Shown: positions 25,497 through 33,660 of the stretch, piece after piece
How the letters are laid out: each line of letters begins with the position of its first letter
How positions within the stretch are numbered: position 1 is the first letter of the stretch
From: Polaribacter tangerinus
Lineage (GTDB): Bacteria > Bacteroidota > Bacteroidia > Flavobacteriales > Flavobacteriaceae
Assembly: GCF_038024095.1 (NCBI RefSeq)
Contig: NZ_CP150668.1
Location: forward strand, 2,170,001 to 2,234,000
Direction of reading: 5' to 3'
DNA: 64,000 nt
Program-made: the position numbers and the translations under genes
The notes under the pieces: model-generated
Told to the model about the DNA's origin: nothing
Database searches by the model: none
What the model saw: only the letters and a program-made list of their open reading frames with translations

Positions 25497-25574
25497 AACA
25501 TGATATCGTAAACAAACAAAACAGACTTTAATAAAAGAGTTCTTTGTGGTATAAATAATTAAAAACTTTATATC

Positions 25575-27203
25575 ATGAAAAATTTAAAAGAACAATTCGA
25601 AGTTGTAAAAATCGATCAAATCGTAAAAGTTGAAGAATTCAAAAACTTCTATGAGTCACAATCAAAAGATTCAGAAAATCAGTTAAAATCTTCTTTAGAA
25701 CAGGAAGGACAGTTATTACCTTTAATCATTTCAAGAGATTTTCAATTAATCGATGGATATCGTCGACTTAAGTTACTATGTGCTTTAAGTAGAACAGAAG
25801 TAAAAGTTCAATTTGTAGATTCGGACCCTTCAATAGATTTTCGATTGTCATTAAACATGTACCGAGTAAAGACCGCTAAAGATCTTACCAAAGAGGTTTT
25901 ACAAGTTTTTAAATCGGTTGAGAAACGTCAAGGTCAAGGGAACAATGGAAAGTCTTACGATCGTTACACGATTATTAAAGAAAAACTTGATTACCGATGG
26001 AAATCTCCCAAGGCAATCCGTCAGTTAGATAAAATTATCGAAAATGACTTTAAGGAAAATCTATTATTAAATGGAGTTGTAACCAAAGGGTGGAACTTAT
26101 CAGATTGTGAAAAGTATTTAAGTGAATTAAAAAATATTGATTTAACCAAAAATCATGGATTCACAGAACAGTTAACAAAAGGAGAACTTACCATTAAACA
26201 AGTCAATAAATTTATTGAAGAGAAAGAAGATCTTCAAAATAATTACAAAGACACTTTTGTAATTCCTGAAAAGGCAACCACTTTTAAGATGAATTGTGTT
26301 GATATTAAAGATATTTCTTCATTCTTAGAAAAGATTGCTACACTATTTACTTCCATCCCATATTATATGTTGCGTGGTTACGATAAGAAAAATTTAAGCT
26401 TTGAATTGGGTCATGAAAAGACTCCGGAAGAGTTTGCTGATAATGTTGGAAAGATTTTTGGGGAAGTTGAAGGAGTTCTTAATGAAACGTCAAACGTATT
26501 TGTAAATATTGGTGACACCTATGATAAAGGTTGTGCGATGGATATACCGGGTTTGGTGAAAGCAGCGATATTAAAACACACAAAACTAAAATACAAAGAG
26601 TGTTTAATTTGGTCCAAACCCAATCCTAAACCTCAGAACGAGACTGTAAAAAGACCTGTAAACCAGATTGAGTACATATTATGGTTTGTTGTGAACCCTG
26701 AAAAGGCGAAGTATAACTTATTAAAATATATGGATGGAGAAAAAGAAATCAGAGTTACCTCAGGAGCTAAAGATGTTGATGAAAACGGAACAGTTTGGAA
26801 GAAAGTAAAATCCTTAACAAAGCCATATAAAAAGATCTACAATCATATTGCAGCACAAGATGTTGATCATATGATTAAGTGTACCACCGGTAAAAACAAA
26901 CCTGCATACGATGCCTTCCCAACAGGTCATCCGGCATTGATGGCGGAACTACTTCCAGTAATCCCAATTCTAATGACTACAGACGAGACAGACTGGGTAT
27001 ACGATCCTTTTGGGGGTGCCAACACCACTGGTAGAATTTCATTACTACTCAACAGACAATACTTAGGAACTGAACTATCTACACACTACCATAGAGTGGG
27101 TTGTAAGGTTCTTGAGAACTCTGTCAAAGAGATTAACCATCAAGATTTAGAGTTCATTCATAGCGAGTTCACTGAACCCAAAGAATTACAAATAGCAGCA
27201 TAA
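25575..27203 (+). CDS. ParB-like / DNA methyltransferase fusion
   Basis: A 542-residue protein. Residues 1-80 form a ParB N-terminal domain (LKSSLEQEGQLLPLIISRD, LIDGYRRLKLL). The C-terminal half is an N4/N6 DNA methyltransferase whose S-adenosylmethionine motif DPFGGANTTG (477-486) comes after the catalytic motif. The catalytic motif reads TSIPYY (259-264) where SPPY is usual, so one Pro is Ile. Such ParB-methylase fusions occur on phages and integrative elements, where they modify element DNA. It starts about 80 bp after the 26-bp palindrome. Methylation activity is likely but the odd motif should be kept in mind. Confidence 0.8.
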   Translation: MKNLKEQFEVVKIDQIVKVEEFKNFYESQSKDSENQLKSSLEQEGQLLPLIISRDFQLIDGYRRLKLLCALSRTEVKVQFVDSDPSIDFRLSLNMYRVKTAKDLTKEVLQVFKSVEKRQGQGNNGKSYDRYTIIKEKLDYRWKSPKAIRQLDKIIENDFKENLLLNGVVTKGWNLSDCEKYLSELKNIDLTKNHGFTEQLTKGELTIKQVNKFIEEKEDLQNNYKDTFVIPEKATTFKMNCVDIKDISSFLEKIATLFTSIPYYMLRGYDKKNLSFELGHEKTPEEFADNVGKIFGEVEGVLNETSNVFVNIGDTYDKGCAMDIPGLVKAAILKHTKLKYKECLIWSKPNPKPQNETVKRPVNQIEYILWFVVNPEKAKYNLLKYMDGEKEIRVTSGAKDVDENGTVWKKVKSLTKPYKKIYNHIAAQDVDHMIKCTTGKNKPAYDAFPTGHPALMAELLPVIPILMTTDETDWVYDPFGGANTTGRISLLLNRQYLGTELSTHYHRVGCKVLENSVKEINHQDLEFIHSEFTEPKELQIAA

Positions 27204-27250
27204 TTTTATTAATCATCACCAACCTCCTTCAAAAATATAGGAGGTTCATA

Positions 27251-27276
27251 ACCGGGGACAGGGAGATAATTCTGAA
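27251..27276 (+). promoter_or_regulatory. repeated leader element, copy 1
   Basis: Begins accggggacaggg and ends aattctgaac (26 bp). It matches 27600-27625 with one difference. In both copies exactly 11 nt separate it from the ATG of the next gene. It is GC-rich against its background and is a likely operator, replication-protein site or special leader. Confidence 0.6.
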
Positions 27277-27287
27277 CGCCATATAGT

Positions 27288-27587
27288 ATGAATACGATAG
27301 AAAACCAAATAGTAAAACTATTAAACGGTCACCCAATGAATGAGGATGTTAAGTCAGATACACTGTATCGATCATTAAAATTCATTCACATAATCCAGAG
27401 TGGTAAGGAGATGTCATTTAGCCACATAACCCTTATAAGAATCCTAGGGAGAGATTATCAATACATTTTGGGAGTTTTGATGGATTTGGAAGATCCAATC
27501 TTGTATCAAACCTATGACAATTACTCAAATTTATTAAACTTTAAAATAAATAGAAAATACTCTAAAACCATAACATCTGTTGCATAA
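27288..27587 (+). CDS. hypothetical protein behind the repeated leader
   Basis: A 99-residue, mildly basic protein without signal or membrane segment. The middle (KFIHIIQSGKEMSFSHITLIRILGRDYQYILGVLMDLEDP) is helical. Part of it (the LNRDYKLILNLL-like pattern, here LGRDYQYILGVL) resembles a stretch near the start of the polymerase-like protein encoded next (KILNRDYKLILNLLKG). The two may therefore share a DNA-binding or regulatory domain. It has the same leader element as that gene, 50 bp upstream of it. The function is unknown. Confidence 0.55.
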   Translation: MNTIENQIVKLLNGHPMNEDVKSDTLYRSLKFIHIIQSGKEMSFSHITLIRILGRDYQYILGVLMDLEDPILYQTYDNYSNLLNFKINRKYSKTITSVA

Positions 27588-27599
27588 TCTAAAATTAAA

Positions 27600-27625
27600 A
27601 CCGGGGACAGGGAGACAATTCTGAA
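27600..27625 (+). promoter_or_regulatory. repeated leader element, copy 2
   Basis: The second copy of the 26-bp element at 27251-27276, differing by one base. It also ends 11 nt before an ATG, that of the polymerase-like gene at 27637. Confidence 0.6.
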
Positions 27626-27636
27626 CATTATATATA

Positions 27637-29124
27637 ATGAAAGTTTTAGTACCAACTAATTTAAACGTCTCTGAATTGATTGAAGAACTGAATCTCTCTA
27701 ATCGAAGACAGAAATATGTTAAAGAGAAAATATATCATTTAATTTCCAGGGTTGTGGCAACACATAAAAATATTAAAAAGTTTGATAAAAATGGATACAC
27801 CGGATTGTGTTCAAAAGAACTCAATAAGATACTAAACAGAGACTATAAATTGATTTTAAACCTATTAAAAGGTAAAAATGTGATTGAGTTAGATATCAAT
27901 TATTTAAAAGGTGTGAGGTGTAATAAAATCAAGTTAAATGATCAATATCAAAAAACAGATAAGGTGATTAAAACGATAAAAAGAGAACAGAAAACTATAC
28001 CCTATAAACCCCAGTTATTAGACAGTTACTTTAATGATAAATTAGAAATAAAAAAAGGGTACAAGAATCATATAAAATACATATACGATATGGTACATAA
28101 AGACCTAGTAAACGACAATCAGTTACTGGTTCTTAAAAATAAAATTGGAATCTGGTTATTGACAATAAATGATATTGAAACCAATCAGTATTGGTATAAT
28201 AAATCTACAACCAATTGGAGGTATAATTCAACCATAACAAATAATCCTAAAATATTTAAAAAATATTTAAAATATAATAATGAATCATTGGTTCAAGTAG
28301 ATCTTAAATGCAGTCAGGTATATCTATTATCAAGTATCTTAAACTATGATTTCTTTAAATCTAATGATCAATTATCATTTCATCAAATAATGAACTCTTT
28401 ATTAAATGATAAATTCATAAAAGATATTAAATCACACCTCTTTTCTCCCTTAATGTTTGCGCACTTTGAGCAAAGAAAGTATTTGGGGAAAGATGAGATA
28501 ACAATTAGAGATCATCACGAATTTCAAAAATTTAGAGACGCACCATTTCAAGAAGATTTCTATTCACATTTATTTGAATTGGAACATGGAGTTTCTCCCA
28601 CGGGTGCTCAACGTAAATCAATCAAAAAGGATATCATGTATGTATTGTTTCAAAACAATAGAAAACATCGAGAATTGTTGGAAGGAGTTCGGTTATTAGA
28701 GAAGTTTTATCCTTTCGTAAATCAATTTATTCTCAAGATTATGGACAAAGTAGGGAAGAGGAATTTCTCCTTATTACTGCAGCGGGTGGAGAGTTACCTA
28801 ATATTGGATTGTGTGGTTCCAGAATTCCATAGACGATGTCTTGCAGCTCCAATTTTCACAATCCATGATTGTATCATTACAACGGAACAACATAAGTTAG
28901 AACTAACGAATGTGATGTTTGAAGTACTTCACGAAAAAACAGGTATTAAACCCGGTTTATCGGTTGAAAAGTTAGATTCCTCAGATCCACTTGATGATAA
29001 TTTTATAAAGGAAATAAGAGATGATATCTATAAGAAATCAACGAAGAGTAGATTTAAAAAAATGAGTTGGTCAATACTGGACAAACATATTGAGACAACA
29101 AATGAATTTCTAAAAAACAACTAA
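27637..29124 (+). CDS. compact family-A DNA-polymerase-like protein
   Basis: A 495-residue protein whose C-terminal half carries, in order, motifs like those of family A polymerases. Motif A-like is VDLKCSQVYLL (D222), then DFYSHLF. Motif B-like is QRKSIKKDIMYVLFQNN (R326, K330). Next comes LLLQRVES (379-386), like the PIQGTAAD region. Motif C-like is TIHDCII with H410 and D411. There is no exonuclease domain. The N-terminal 130 residues are basic with a wHTH-like KELNKILNRDYKLIL. Its place next to the excisionase suggests it replicates or copies the excised element. The assignment rests on motif order, not overall similarity. Confidence 0.6.
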   Translation: MKVLVPTNLNVSELIEELNLSNRRQKYVKEKIYHLISRVVATHKNIKKFDKNGYTGLCSKELNKILNRDYKLILNLLKGKNVIELDINYLKGVRCNKIKLNDQYQKTDKVIKTIKREQKTIPYKPQLLDSYFNDKLEIKKGYKNHIKYIYDMVHKDLVNDNQLLVLKNKIGIWLLTINDIETNQYWYNKSTTNWRYNSTITNNPKIFKKYLKYNNESLVQVDLKCSQVYLLSSILNYDFFKSNDQLSFHQIMNSLLNDKFIKDIKSHLFSPLMFAHFEQRKYLGKDEITIRDHHEFQKFRDAPFQEDFYSHLFELEHGVSPTGAQRKSIKKDIMYVLFQNNRKHRELLEGVRLLEKFYPFVNQFILKIMDKVGKRNFSLLLQRVESYLILDCVVPEFHRRCLAAPIFTIHDCIITTEQHKLELTNVMFEVLHEKTGIKPGLSVEKLDSSDPLDDNFIKEIRDDIYKKSTKSRFKKMSWSILDKHIETTNEFLKNN

Positions 29125-29127
29125 AAA

Positions 29128-29427
29128 ATGAAAATCATGAGAGAAGAAATGATCCAAATATTGAATGTAACAAAAGACGAACTAATCCAAATCGTTAAAG
29201 AAGGTGTCAAATTAGAATTGAACCGACAGAAGGCAATAGGTCAGACTACTTTTAATAACTCAGATGAAAAGTATTTAAGTAGAAGTGAAACTGCAAAATT
29301 ACTTCATGTAACAGAAGTAACTCTTAATAACTGGGAGAAGAAAAATATACTTGTTCCGAGTAGAATAGGTAGACGTGTCTTATATAAAGAGGCTGAAGTT
29401 TTGGATAGATTGGACCATGCTGCATAA
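29128..29427 (+). CDS. excisionase-like helix-turn-helix protein
   Basis: A 99-residue protein of the MerR-like HTH_17/excisionase type. The N-terminal half is helical (EMIQILNVTKDELIQIVKEGVKLEL). The C-terminal half is the DNA-binding fold: YLSRSETAKLLHVTEVTLNNWEKKNILVPSRIGRRVLY, ending DRLDHAA. It starts 3 bp after the polymerase-like gene and ends 37 bp before the 27-bp direct repeat, the right place for a recombination directionality factor. Confidence 0.8.
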   Translation: MKIMREEMIQILNVTKDELIQIVKEGVKLELNRQKAIGQTTFNNSDEKYLSRSETAKLLHVTEVTLNNWEKKNILVPSRIGRRVLYKEAEVLDRLDHAA

Positions 29428-29463
29428 TTAAGGTATAACAGTATAAATGTTATGTAATGTTAC

Positions 29464-29490
29464 AAACTGCGCACACCTTTGAGCACACCC
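29464..29490 (+). repeat. 27-bp subterminal direct repeat, right copy
   Basis: Identical to 463-489, same orientation, 55 bp inside attR. Confidence 0.75.
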
Positions 29491-29495
29491 CAAAA

Positions 29496-29541
29496 ACCAA
29501 AAAACCCGTAAATCATTGTTTATAAATGAGTTACGGGATAA
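29496..29541 (-). terminator. tRNA-Phe terminator supplied by the element
   Basis: cccgtaa (29505-29511) pairs with ttacggg (29531-29537), extended by a tcatt/aatga pairing. On the minus strand the stem is followed by TTTTTT. It replaces the original terminator now stranded at 292-325. Confidence 0.75.
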
Positions 29542-29545
29542 TTTT

Positions 29546-29561
29546 GTGGTACCTCCAGGAA
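29546..29561. repeat. attR core repeat
   Basis: The second copy of the 16-bp core, forming the 3' end of the intact tRNA-Phe gene. Confidence 0.9.
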
Positions 29562-29619
29562 TCGAACCAGGGACACAAGGATTTTCAGTCCTTTGCTCTA
29601 CCAACTGAGCTAAGGTACC
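29547..29619 (-). tRNA. tRNA-Phe (GAA)
   Basis: A 73-nt tRNA with no encoded CCA. The acceptor stem is GGTACCT/AGGTACC with discriminator A. The D-arm is GCTCAGTTGGTAGAGC. The anticodon GAA lies at 29584-29586 in the stem GGACT/AATCC area, and the T-arm is CTGGTTCGATTCCTGG. The element has inserted into its 3' end and the gene is kept whole at attR. Confidence 0.97.
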
Positions 29620-29635
29620 ATTGCCTTAGCGGATG

Positions 29636-29667
29636 CAAATATAATATGTTTTTTTACATTTGCTAAA
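29636..29667 (-). promoter_or_regulatory. promoter of tRNA-Phe
   Basis: On the minus strand TTTAG, 19 nt, then TATATTTG, close to the Bacteroidota consensus (TTTG, about 19, TAnnTTTG). The -7 element ends 16 nt before the tRNA 5' end. Confidence 0.6.
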
Positions 29668-29718
29668 GAAATATTGAAAAAAAACTTTTTGAGCTTAATT
29701 TTTTTCTAAATTTGATTT

Positions 29719-30447
29719 ATGAAATTAGCAGTAGATATAGGGAATACAAGAGGTAAAGCAGCTGTTTTTGAGGGCGATAACTTGTTGGAGTTGGTGGTTT
29801 TTGACAAGCGAAAAATAATTTCAGAAATAAAAAAAATTGTCAAAAAATTTTCAGTTTCTAGCGGAATTTTATCTAATGTGGCTACAATATCTACTTTAAA
29901 AAGAAAAAAGTTACAAGAAATTTTGCCATTTGTAATACTAAGTTCTACTAGCAAGCTACCTTTTACTAATTTATACAAAACACCAAAAACTTTGGGGGTA
30001 GATAGAATAGCTTTGGTGGCATCTGCGGTAAAACAATTTCCAAAAAAAAACGTTTTAATTATAGATGCGGGTACTTGCATTACCTACGATTTTGTAAATG
30101 ACAAAGCAGCCTATTTGGGTGGTGCAATATCTTTGGGTATTCAATTAAGATTTAAGGCTTTACATGCATTTACAGCGAACTTACCGTTGGTGGAACTAAC
30201 AGATAATAATGCACTTATCGGTAAAAACACCACAGAAAGTATAGCTTCGGGTGTTGTAAATGGGGTTGCTAAGGAGATAGATGGAATTATCGATATGTAC
30301 AAAAAAGAAAATTTACATTTAACAGTAGTTTTAACAGGAGGAGACACAATTTTTTTGTCAAAACAATTAAAAAGTAGCATATTTGCCACTCAAAATTTTC
30401 TCCTCCAAGGATTAAATGAAATATTGAAACTTAACGAACACAAATGA
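29719..30447 (+). CDS. coaX: type III pantothenate kinase
   Basis: A 242-residue cytoplasmic kinase that phosphorylates pantothenate, the first step of coenzyme A synthesis. It has the ASKHA-fold signatures of CoaX: DIGNTRGK at the N-terminus (phosphate binding), GVDRIALV in the middle and IDAGTCITYDFV, then GGAISLG. The length is normal. A TAAATTTG box ends only 4 nt before the ATG, so the mRNA may be leaderless or nearly so. It overlaps the next gene by 4 bp (ATGA). This is the first core gene on the right of the element. Confidence 0.95.
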   Translation: MKLAVDIGNTRGKAAVFEGDNLLELVVFDKRKIISEIKKIVKKFSVSSGILSNVATISTLKRKKLQEILPFVILSSTSKLPFTNLYKTPKTLGVDRIALVASAVKQFPKKNVLIIDAGTCITYDFVNDKAAYLGGAISLGIQLRFKALHAFTANLPLVELTDNNALIGKNTTESIASGVVNGVAKEIDGIIDMYKKENLHLTVVLTGGDTIFLSKQLKSSIFATQNFLLQGLNEILKLNEHK

Positions 30448-31730
30448 TTAGAAAGATTTTAGTAGTTGTTTTACTGATTACTTCTATGGCGCAATTTGCG
30501 CAAAGAACAAGTTCATCTCCTTATTCCTTTTTTGGAATCGGGCAAGAATATGATACAAAAACGGTAGAGCAGAATAGTATGGGAGGAATTGGGGTAGCTT
30601 TCAATCATTATAAATACCTAAACTTTACCAATCCAGCAGCCAATGCTTTTCTTAGAAATACCACCTACACTTTTGGCGTTTTAAATAACGATTTAACAGT
30701 AAAAAATGAAACTACTTCGCAAAGCTCAACATCGACAAGTTTAAGCTATTTAGCACTTGGTTTCCCTATTGGAAACAAAGCAGGTTTTTCATTAGGTCTT
30801 CAGCCGGTTTCCTCGGTTGGTTATTCTTTGTCTAATTCTGAGTTTGATGCAGACGATAATATTACTGCTATTTCTTTATTCAATGGCCAAGGAGGAGTGA
30901 ATAGAATTTATGGTAGTTTTGGTTTAATGTTGTCAAAAAATATTGCGTTAGGTATAGAGTTAGATTACATGTTTGGATCAACAGAAAATAACATTACTAG
31001 GCAAATTGCTGGAGTTAGTTTGGCGACCAGACACAAAGAAGAAAATATTATAAGAGGTGGTGCAGTAACCATTGGTGCTCAATATCAAAAAGTATTAAAA
31101 GACAATCTTTACATCAATGCAGGTGCAACTGTAAAGTTGGGTAATGAGTTAAATATTACTGGAAACGAATACTTGTATTCAGTGTCTTTTTCTGGCGGAG
31201 GCTCTGAGGTGCCTCGAGATACTATATCTAGTGATGGCATTAACGGAAAATACGAACTTCCATTAAAGTCTATTTTAGGAGTTGGTGTAGGAAAATACAA
31301 TAAGTGGTATGTAGGTTTAGAGTACGAAATGCAGGATGCCTACACAACATCGGGTATTTTAAATAGTAATAACAACACGTACAGATACGAAAACTCTAAC
31401 CGAGTTTCTTTAGGAGGTTTTTATCTTCCAAAAATAAATTCTTTATCAAGCTATTGGAACAGAGTTACATATAGAGCAGGATTGCGTTACGAAAAAGTAG
31501 GATTGGGCGTAGATGGCTTAGCTACAGGATCAAATTTTACACAGATTAACGACTTTGGCATGTCTTTTGGTTTAGGATTACCATTAAAGAAGTTGTCGAA
31601 TGTAAATTTAGGCTTTGAATACGGACAAAGAGGAACCACAGAAAATAATTTACTAAAAGAAAATTACTTTAACGTTAGATTAAGTTTATCTTTGAGTGAT
31701 ACTTGGTTTATAAAAAGAAAAATTGATTAA
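30444..31730 (+). CDS. outer membrane beta-barrel protein
   Basis: A 428-residue protein with a signal peptide (MIRKILVVVLLITSMAQFAQ) and alternating strands rich in aromatic and Gly residues through to the C-terminus. The pattern (SSPYSFFGIGQEYD, NMGGIGVAF-like start, FGLMLSKNIALGIEL) resembles the OmpP1/FadL-like barrels common in Flavobacteriia. It is probably an outer membrane channel. The start overlaps coaX by 4 bp and a TPR protein follows 18 bp downstream, an arrangement typical of this group. The substrate is unknown. Confidence 0.75.
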   Translation: MIRKILVVVLLITSMAQFAQRTSSSPYSFFGIGQEYDTKTVEQNSMGGIGVAFNHYKYLNFTNPAANAFLRNTTYTFGVLNNDLTVKNETTSQSSTSTSLSYLALGFPIGNKAGFSLGLQPVSSVGYSLSNSEFDADDNITAISLFNGQGGVNRIYGSFGLMLSKNIALGIELDYMFGSTENNITRQIAGVSLATRHKEENIIRGGAVTIGAQYQKVLKDNLYINAGATVKLGNELNITGNEYLYSVSFSGGGSEVPRDTISSDGINGKYELPLKSILGVGVGKYNKWYVGLEYEMQDAYTTSGILNSNNNTYRYENSNRVSLGGFYLPKINSLSSYWNRVTYRAGLRYEKVGLGVDGLATGSNFTQINDFGMSFGLGLPLKKLSNVNLGFEYGQRGTTENNLLKENYFNVRLSLSLSDTWFIKRKID

Positions 31731-31748
31731 CAAATAATACATTACAAA

Positions 31749-33086
31749 ATGAAGAAAATTACGTTTTTATTAGCAGCAACGCTATTTTTAACAACAGTAA
31801 CATCGAATGCTCAGGAAGTAACAAAAAGAGATTGTGAGATAAAATACAATCTTTTTTCAGGAGATTTTAAATCTAAGAAGTATGAGGATGCTTATACAAA
31901 TTGGATTTTCTTATTAGATAATTGTAAAGATTTATCTGTTAATATCTATAAATACGGAGCTACTTTGGCTGAAGATATTAGAAAAGAACCTGCCTTAGCA
32001 AAAAGAGTTTACGAGCAGCGTTTAGAGATGTTTCCATCAGAAAACCCTGCAAAAGTTCATAGTGATTATGCTACTTATTTACACGAAAATAAATTAGCTT
32101 CAGATGATGAGGTTTTTGCTATTTTAGAGAAAAGTTATAGCATTGATCCTACAAAAATGAGTGTAAAAAATTTATACATTTATTTTCAAAATGTAACAGA
32201 CAAAAATAAAGATACGAATCCTCAAAAAGTTTTTGATACGTATGATGATGTTATAGAATCTGTTGGTAAAAAGTTAGAAGGATATGCAGAAAGACTAAAT
32301 GAATTAACCAAAGATTCTACAAAAGTATTAAGTAAAAGAGAGAAATCTTTAGTTAGAGCATATACTGTAAACTCAAGGGCTTTAGGAGCTGTAGAGGTTC
32401 AGTTCGATAGAATTATTACAGAAATTGCAACTTGTGAGCGTTTAATTCCTTTATACCAGAGAGATTTTGAAGCAAACAAATCAAATGCAACATGGTTAAA
32501 AAGATCAGTTTCTAGAATGTTTAACAAAGGATGTCAAACAGATCCGTTATTTGAAAAATTAGTAAGGGCTTATGCAGAAGCTTCACCATCACCAGAAGCA
32601 TACGCATTTTTAGCAAATGTTTTAGAAGATAATGGAGATAGTGCAGGAGCAAATTCAATGAGACAAAAATCATTCGATTTAGAAACAGATCCGTTAAAAA
32701 AGGCATCTTATAAGTTAAAGTTTGCGCAAGCAGCAAAAGACAGAGGTCAATTAAGTAAGGCAAGAAGTTTAGCAAGAGAAGCCATTAATTTTAACCCTAA
32801 CTCAGGAAGAGCTTATTTGTTTATTGCAAGGTTATACCAATCGAGTGTAAATTCTTGTGGTTCTGATGAGTTTGAGAAAAGAATGGTATATGTAGCAGCT
32901 TTAAGAATGGCGCAAAGAGCATCAAATGTAGATCCGAGTATTTCTGCAACTGCTAGAAAATATATTAAAAGTTATGCGGCAAATGTACCAAGTCAGAAAG
33001 TAATTTTTACGGCTGGTAAAGCGCCAGGAAGCTCCTATAAAATAGATTGTTGGATTGGTGAGACAGTTACCATACCTACAAAGTAA
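31749..33086 (+). CDS. periplasmic TPR-repeat protein
   Basis: A 445-residue protein with a signal peptide (MKKITFLLAATLFLTTVTSNAQ) and helical repeats over most of its length, for example NGDSAGANSMRQKSFDLETDPLKKASYKLKFAQAA and GQLSKARSLAREAINFNPNSGRAYLFIARLY, which are TPR-like. It ends with a beta segment, DCWIGETVTIPTK. It is probably a periplasmic scaffold in the envelope assembly operon: it stands between the outer membrane protein and lptC, 5 bp before the latter. Confidence 0.8.
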   Translation: MKKITFLLAATLFLTTVTSNAQEVTKRDCEIKYNLFSGDFKSKKYEDAYTNWIFLLDNCKDLSVNIYKYGATLAEDIRKEPALAKRVYEQRLEMFPSENPAKVHSDYATYLHENKLASDDEVFAILEKSYSIDPTKMSVKNLYIYFQNVTDKNKDTNPQKVFDTYDDVIESVGKKLEGYAERLNELTKDSTKVLSKREKSLVRAYTVNSRALGAVEVQFDRIITEIATCERLIPLYQRDFEANKSNATWLKRSVSRMFNKGCQTDPLFEKLVRAYAEASPSPEAYAFLANVLEDNGDSAGANSMRQKSFDLETDPLKKASYKLKFAQAAKDRGQLSKARSLAREAINFNPNSGRAYLFIARLYQSSVNSCGSDEFEKRMVYVAALRMAQRASNVDPSISATARKYIKSYAANVPSQKVIFTAGKAPGSSYKIDCWIGETVTIPTK

Positions 33087-33090
33087 GTTT

Positions 33091-33654
33091 GTGAAATTTC
33101 CTTTAAAAATAATAACAAAAAGCATTGCTGTAATTGTAATTACGGTAATGCTTTTTTCTTGTGTTAATAATTCTGAAGAAGTGCGTAACTTTTTAGAAGA
33201 AAAGAATTTACCAATTGGAACTGCAAAAAATGCGTACCATATATACAAAGATTCGGGCAGAATTACTTCTAAGTTAATAACACCTCTTTTGCTAGATTTT
33301 AGCAATCGTAAAAAACACCCTTACAACGAGTTTCCAAAAGGAGTTACGATTATTAATTTTAGTAATAAAAGTAAAGATTCTGTAACGGTAACAGGAGATT
33401 ATGCCCTGTCTTACACTAAAACAGAAGTTTCAGAAATTAGAGGAAATGTAATAGTTGTAAACCATACAGATGCCTCTCGTTTAGAAACCTCTCAATTATT
33501 TTGGGATCAAAAAACAGGATATTTTGTTTCAGAAAAAAGTTTTACATTGTATAAAGAAAAAGATACCGTTATAGGAGTTGGTTTTGAGTGCAAAGAAGAT
33601 TTAAGCAAGCACTTAGCCAAAAAGACAATCGGTAAAATAGAATCTAAAGAATAA
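33091..33654 (+). CDS. lptC: LptC-like lipopolysaccharide export protein
   Basis: A 188-residue lipoprotein read from GTG at 33091; an in-frame ATG upstream lies inside the TPR gene and would add non-signal residues. The signal is KFPLKIITKSIAVIVITVMLFSC with Cys at the lipobox. The body (LLLDFSNRKKHPYNEFPKGVTIINF, GDYALSYTKTEVSEIRGNVIVVN, FWDQKTGYFVSEKSF) has the repeating beta-jellyroll of LptC/DUF1239, which passes LPS from LptB2FG to LptA. The position between envelope genes supports it. Confidence 0.8.
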   Translation: MKFPLKIITKSIAVIVITVMLFSCVNNSEEVRNFLEEKNLPIGTAKNAYHIYKDSGRITSKLITPLLLDFSNRKKHPYNEFPKGVTIINFSNKSKDSVTVTGDYALSYTKTEVSEIRGNVIVVNHTDASRLETSQLFWDQKTGYFVSEKSFTLYKEKDTVIGVGFECKEDLSKHLAKKTIGKIESKE

Positions 33655-33660
33655 GTAATA

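Larger units (their letters stand above)
328..29561. mobile_element. 29.2-kb integrative element in tRNA-Phe carrying a BREX system
   Basis: The ends are a perfect 16-bp direct repeat (328-343, 29546-29561) made of the 3' end of tRNA-Phe. A tyrosine integrase lies just inside the left end and a helix-turn-helix excisionase-like gene just inside the right end. A 27-bp direct repeat occurs inside both ends (463-489, 29464-29490). The interior holds defence and replication-type genes unlike the core genes outside. No relaxase, VirB/Tra or type IV coupling protein was recognised, so movement in trans or as a phage satellite is possible. The removed unit would be 29,218 bp. Confidence 0.9.

Noticed and set aside
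513..29427. Conjugative element
   Set aside because: No relaxase, coupling protein or type IV secretion gene was recognised in the element.
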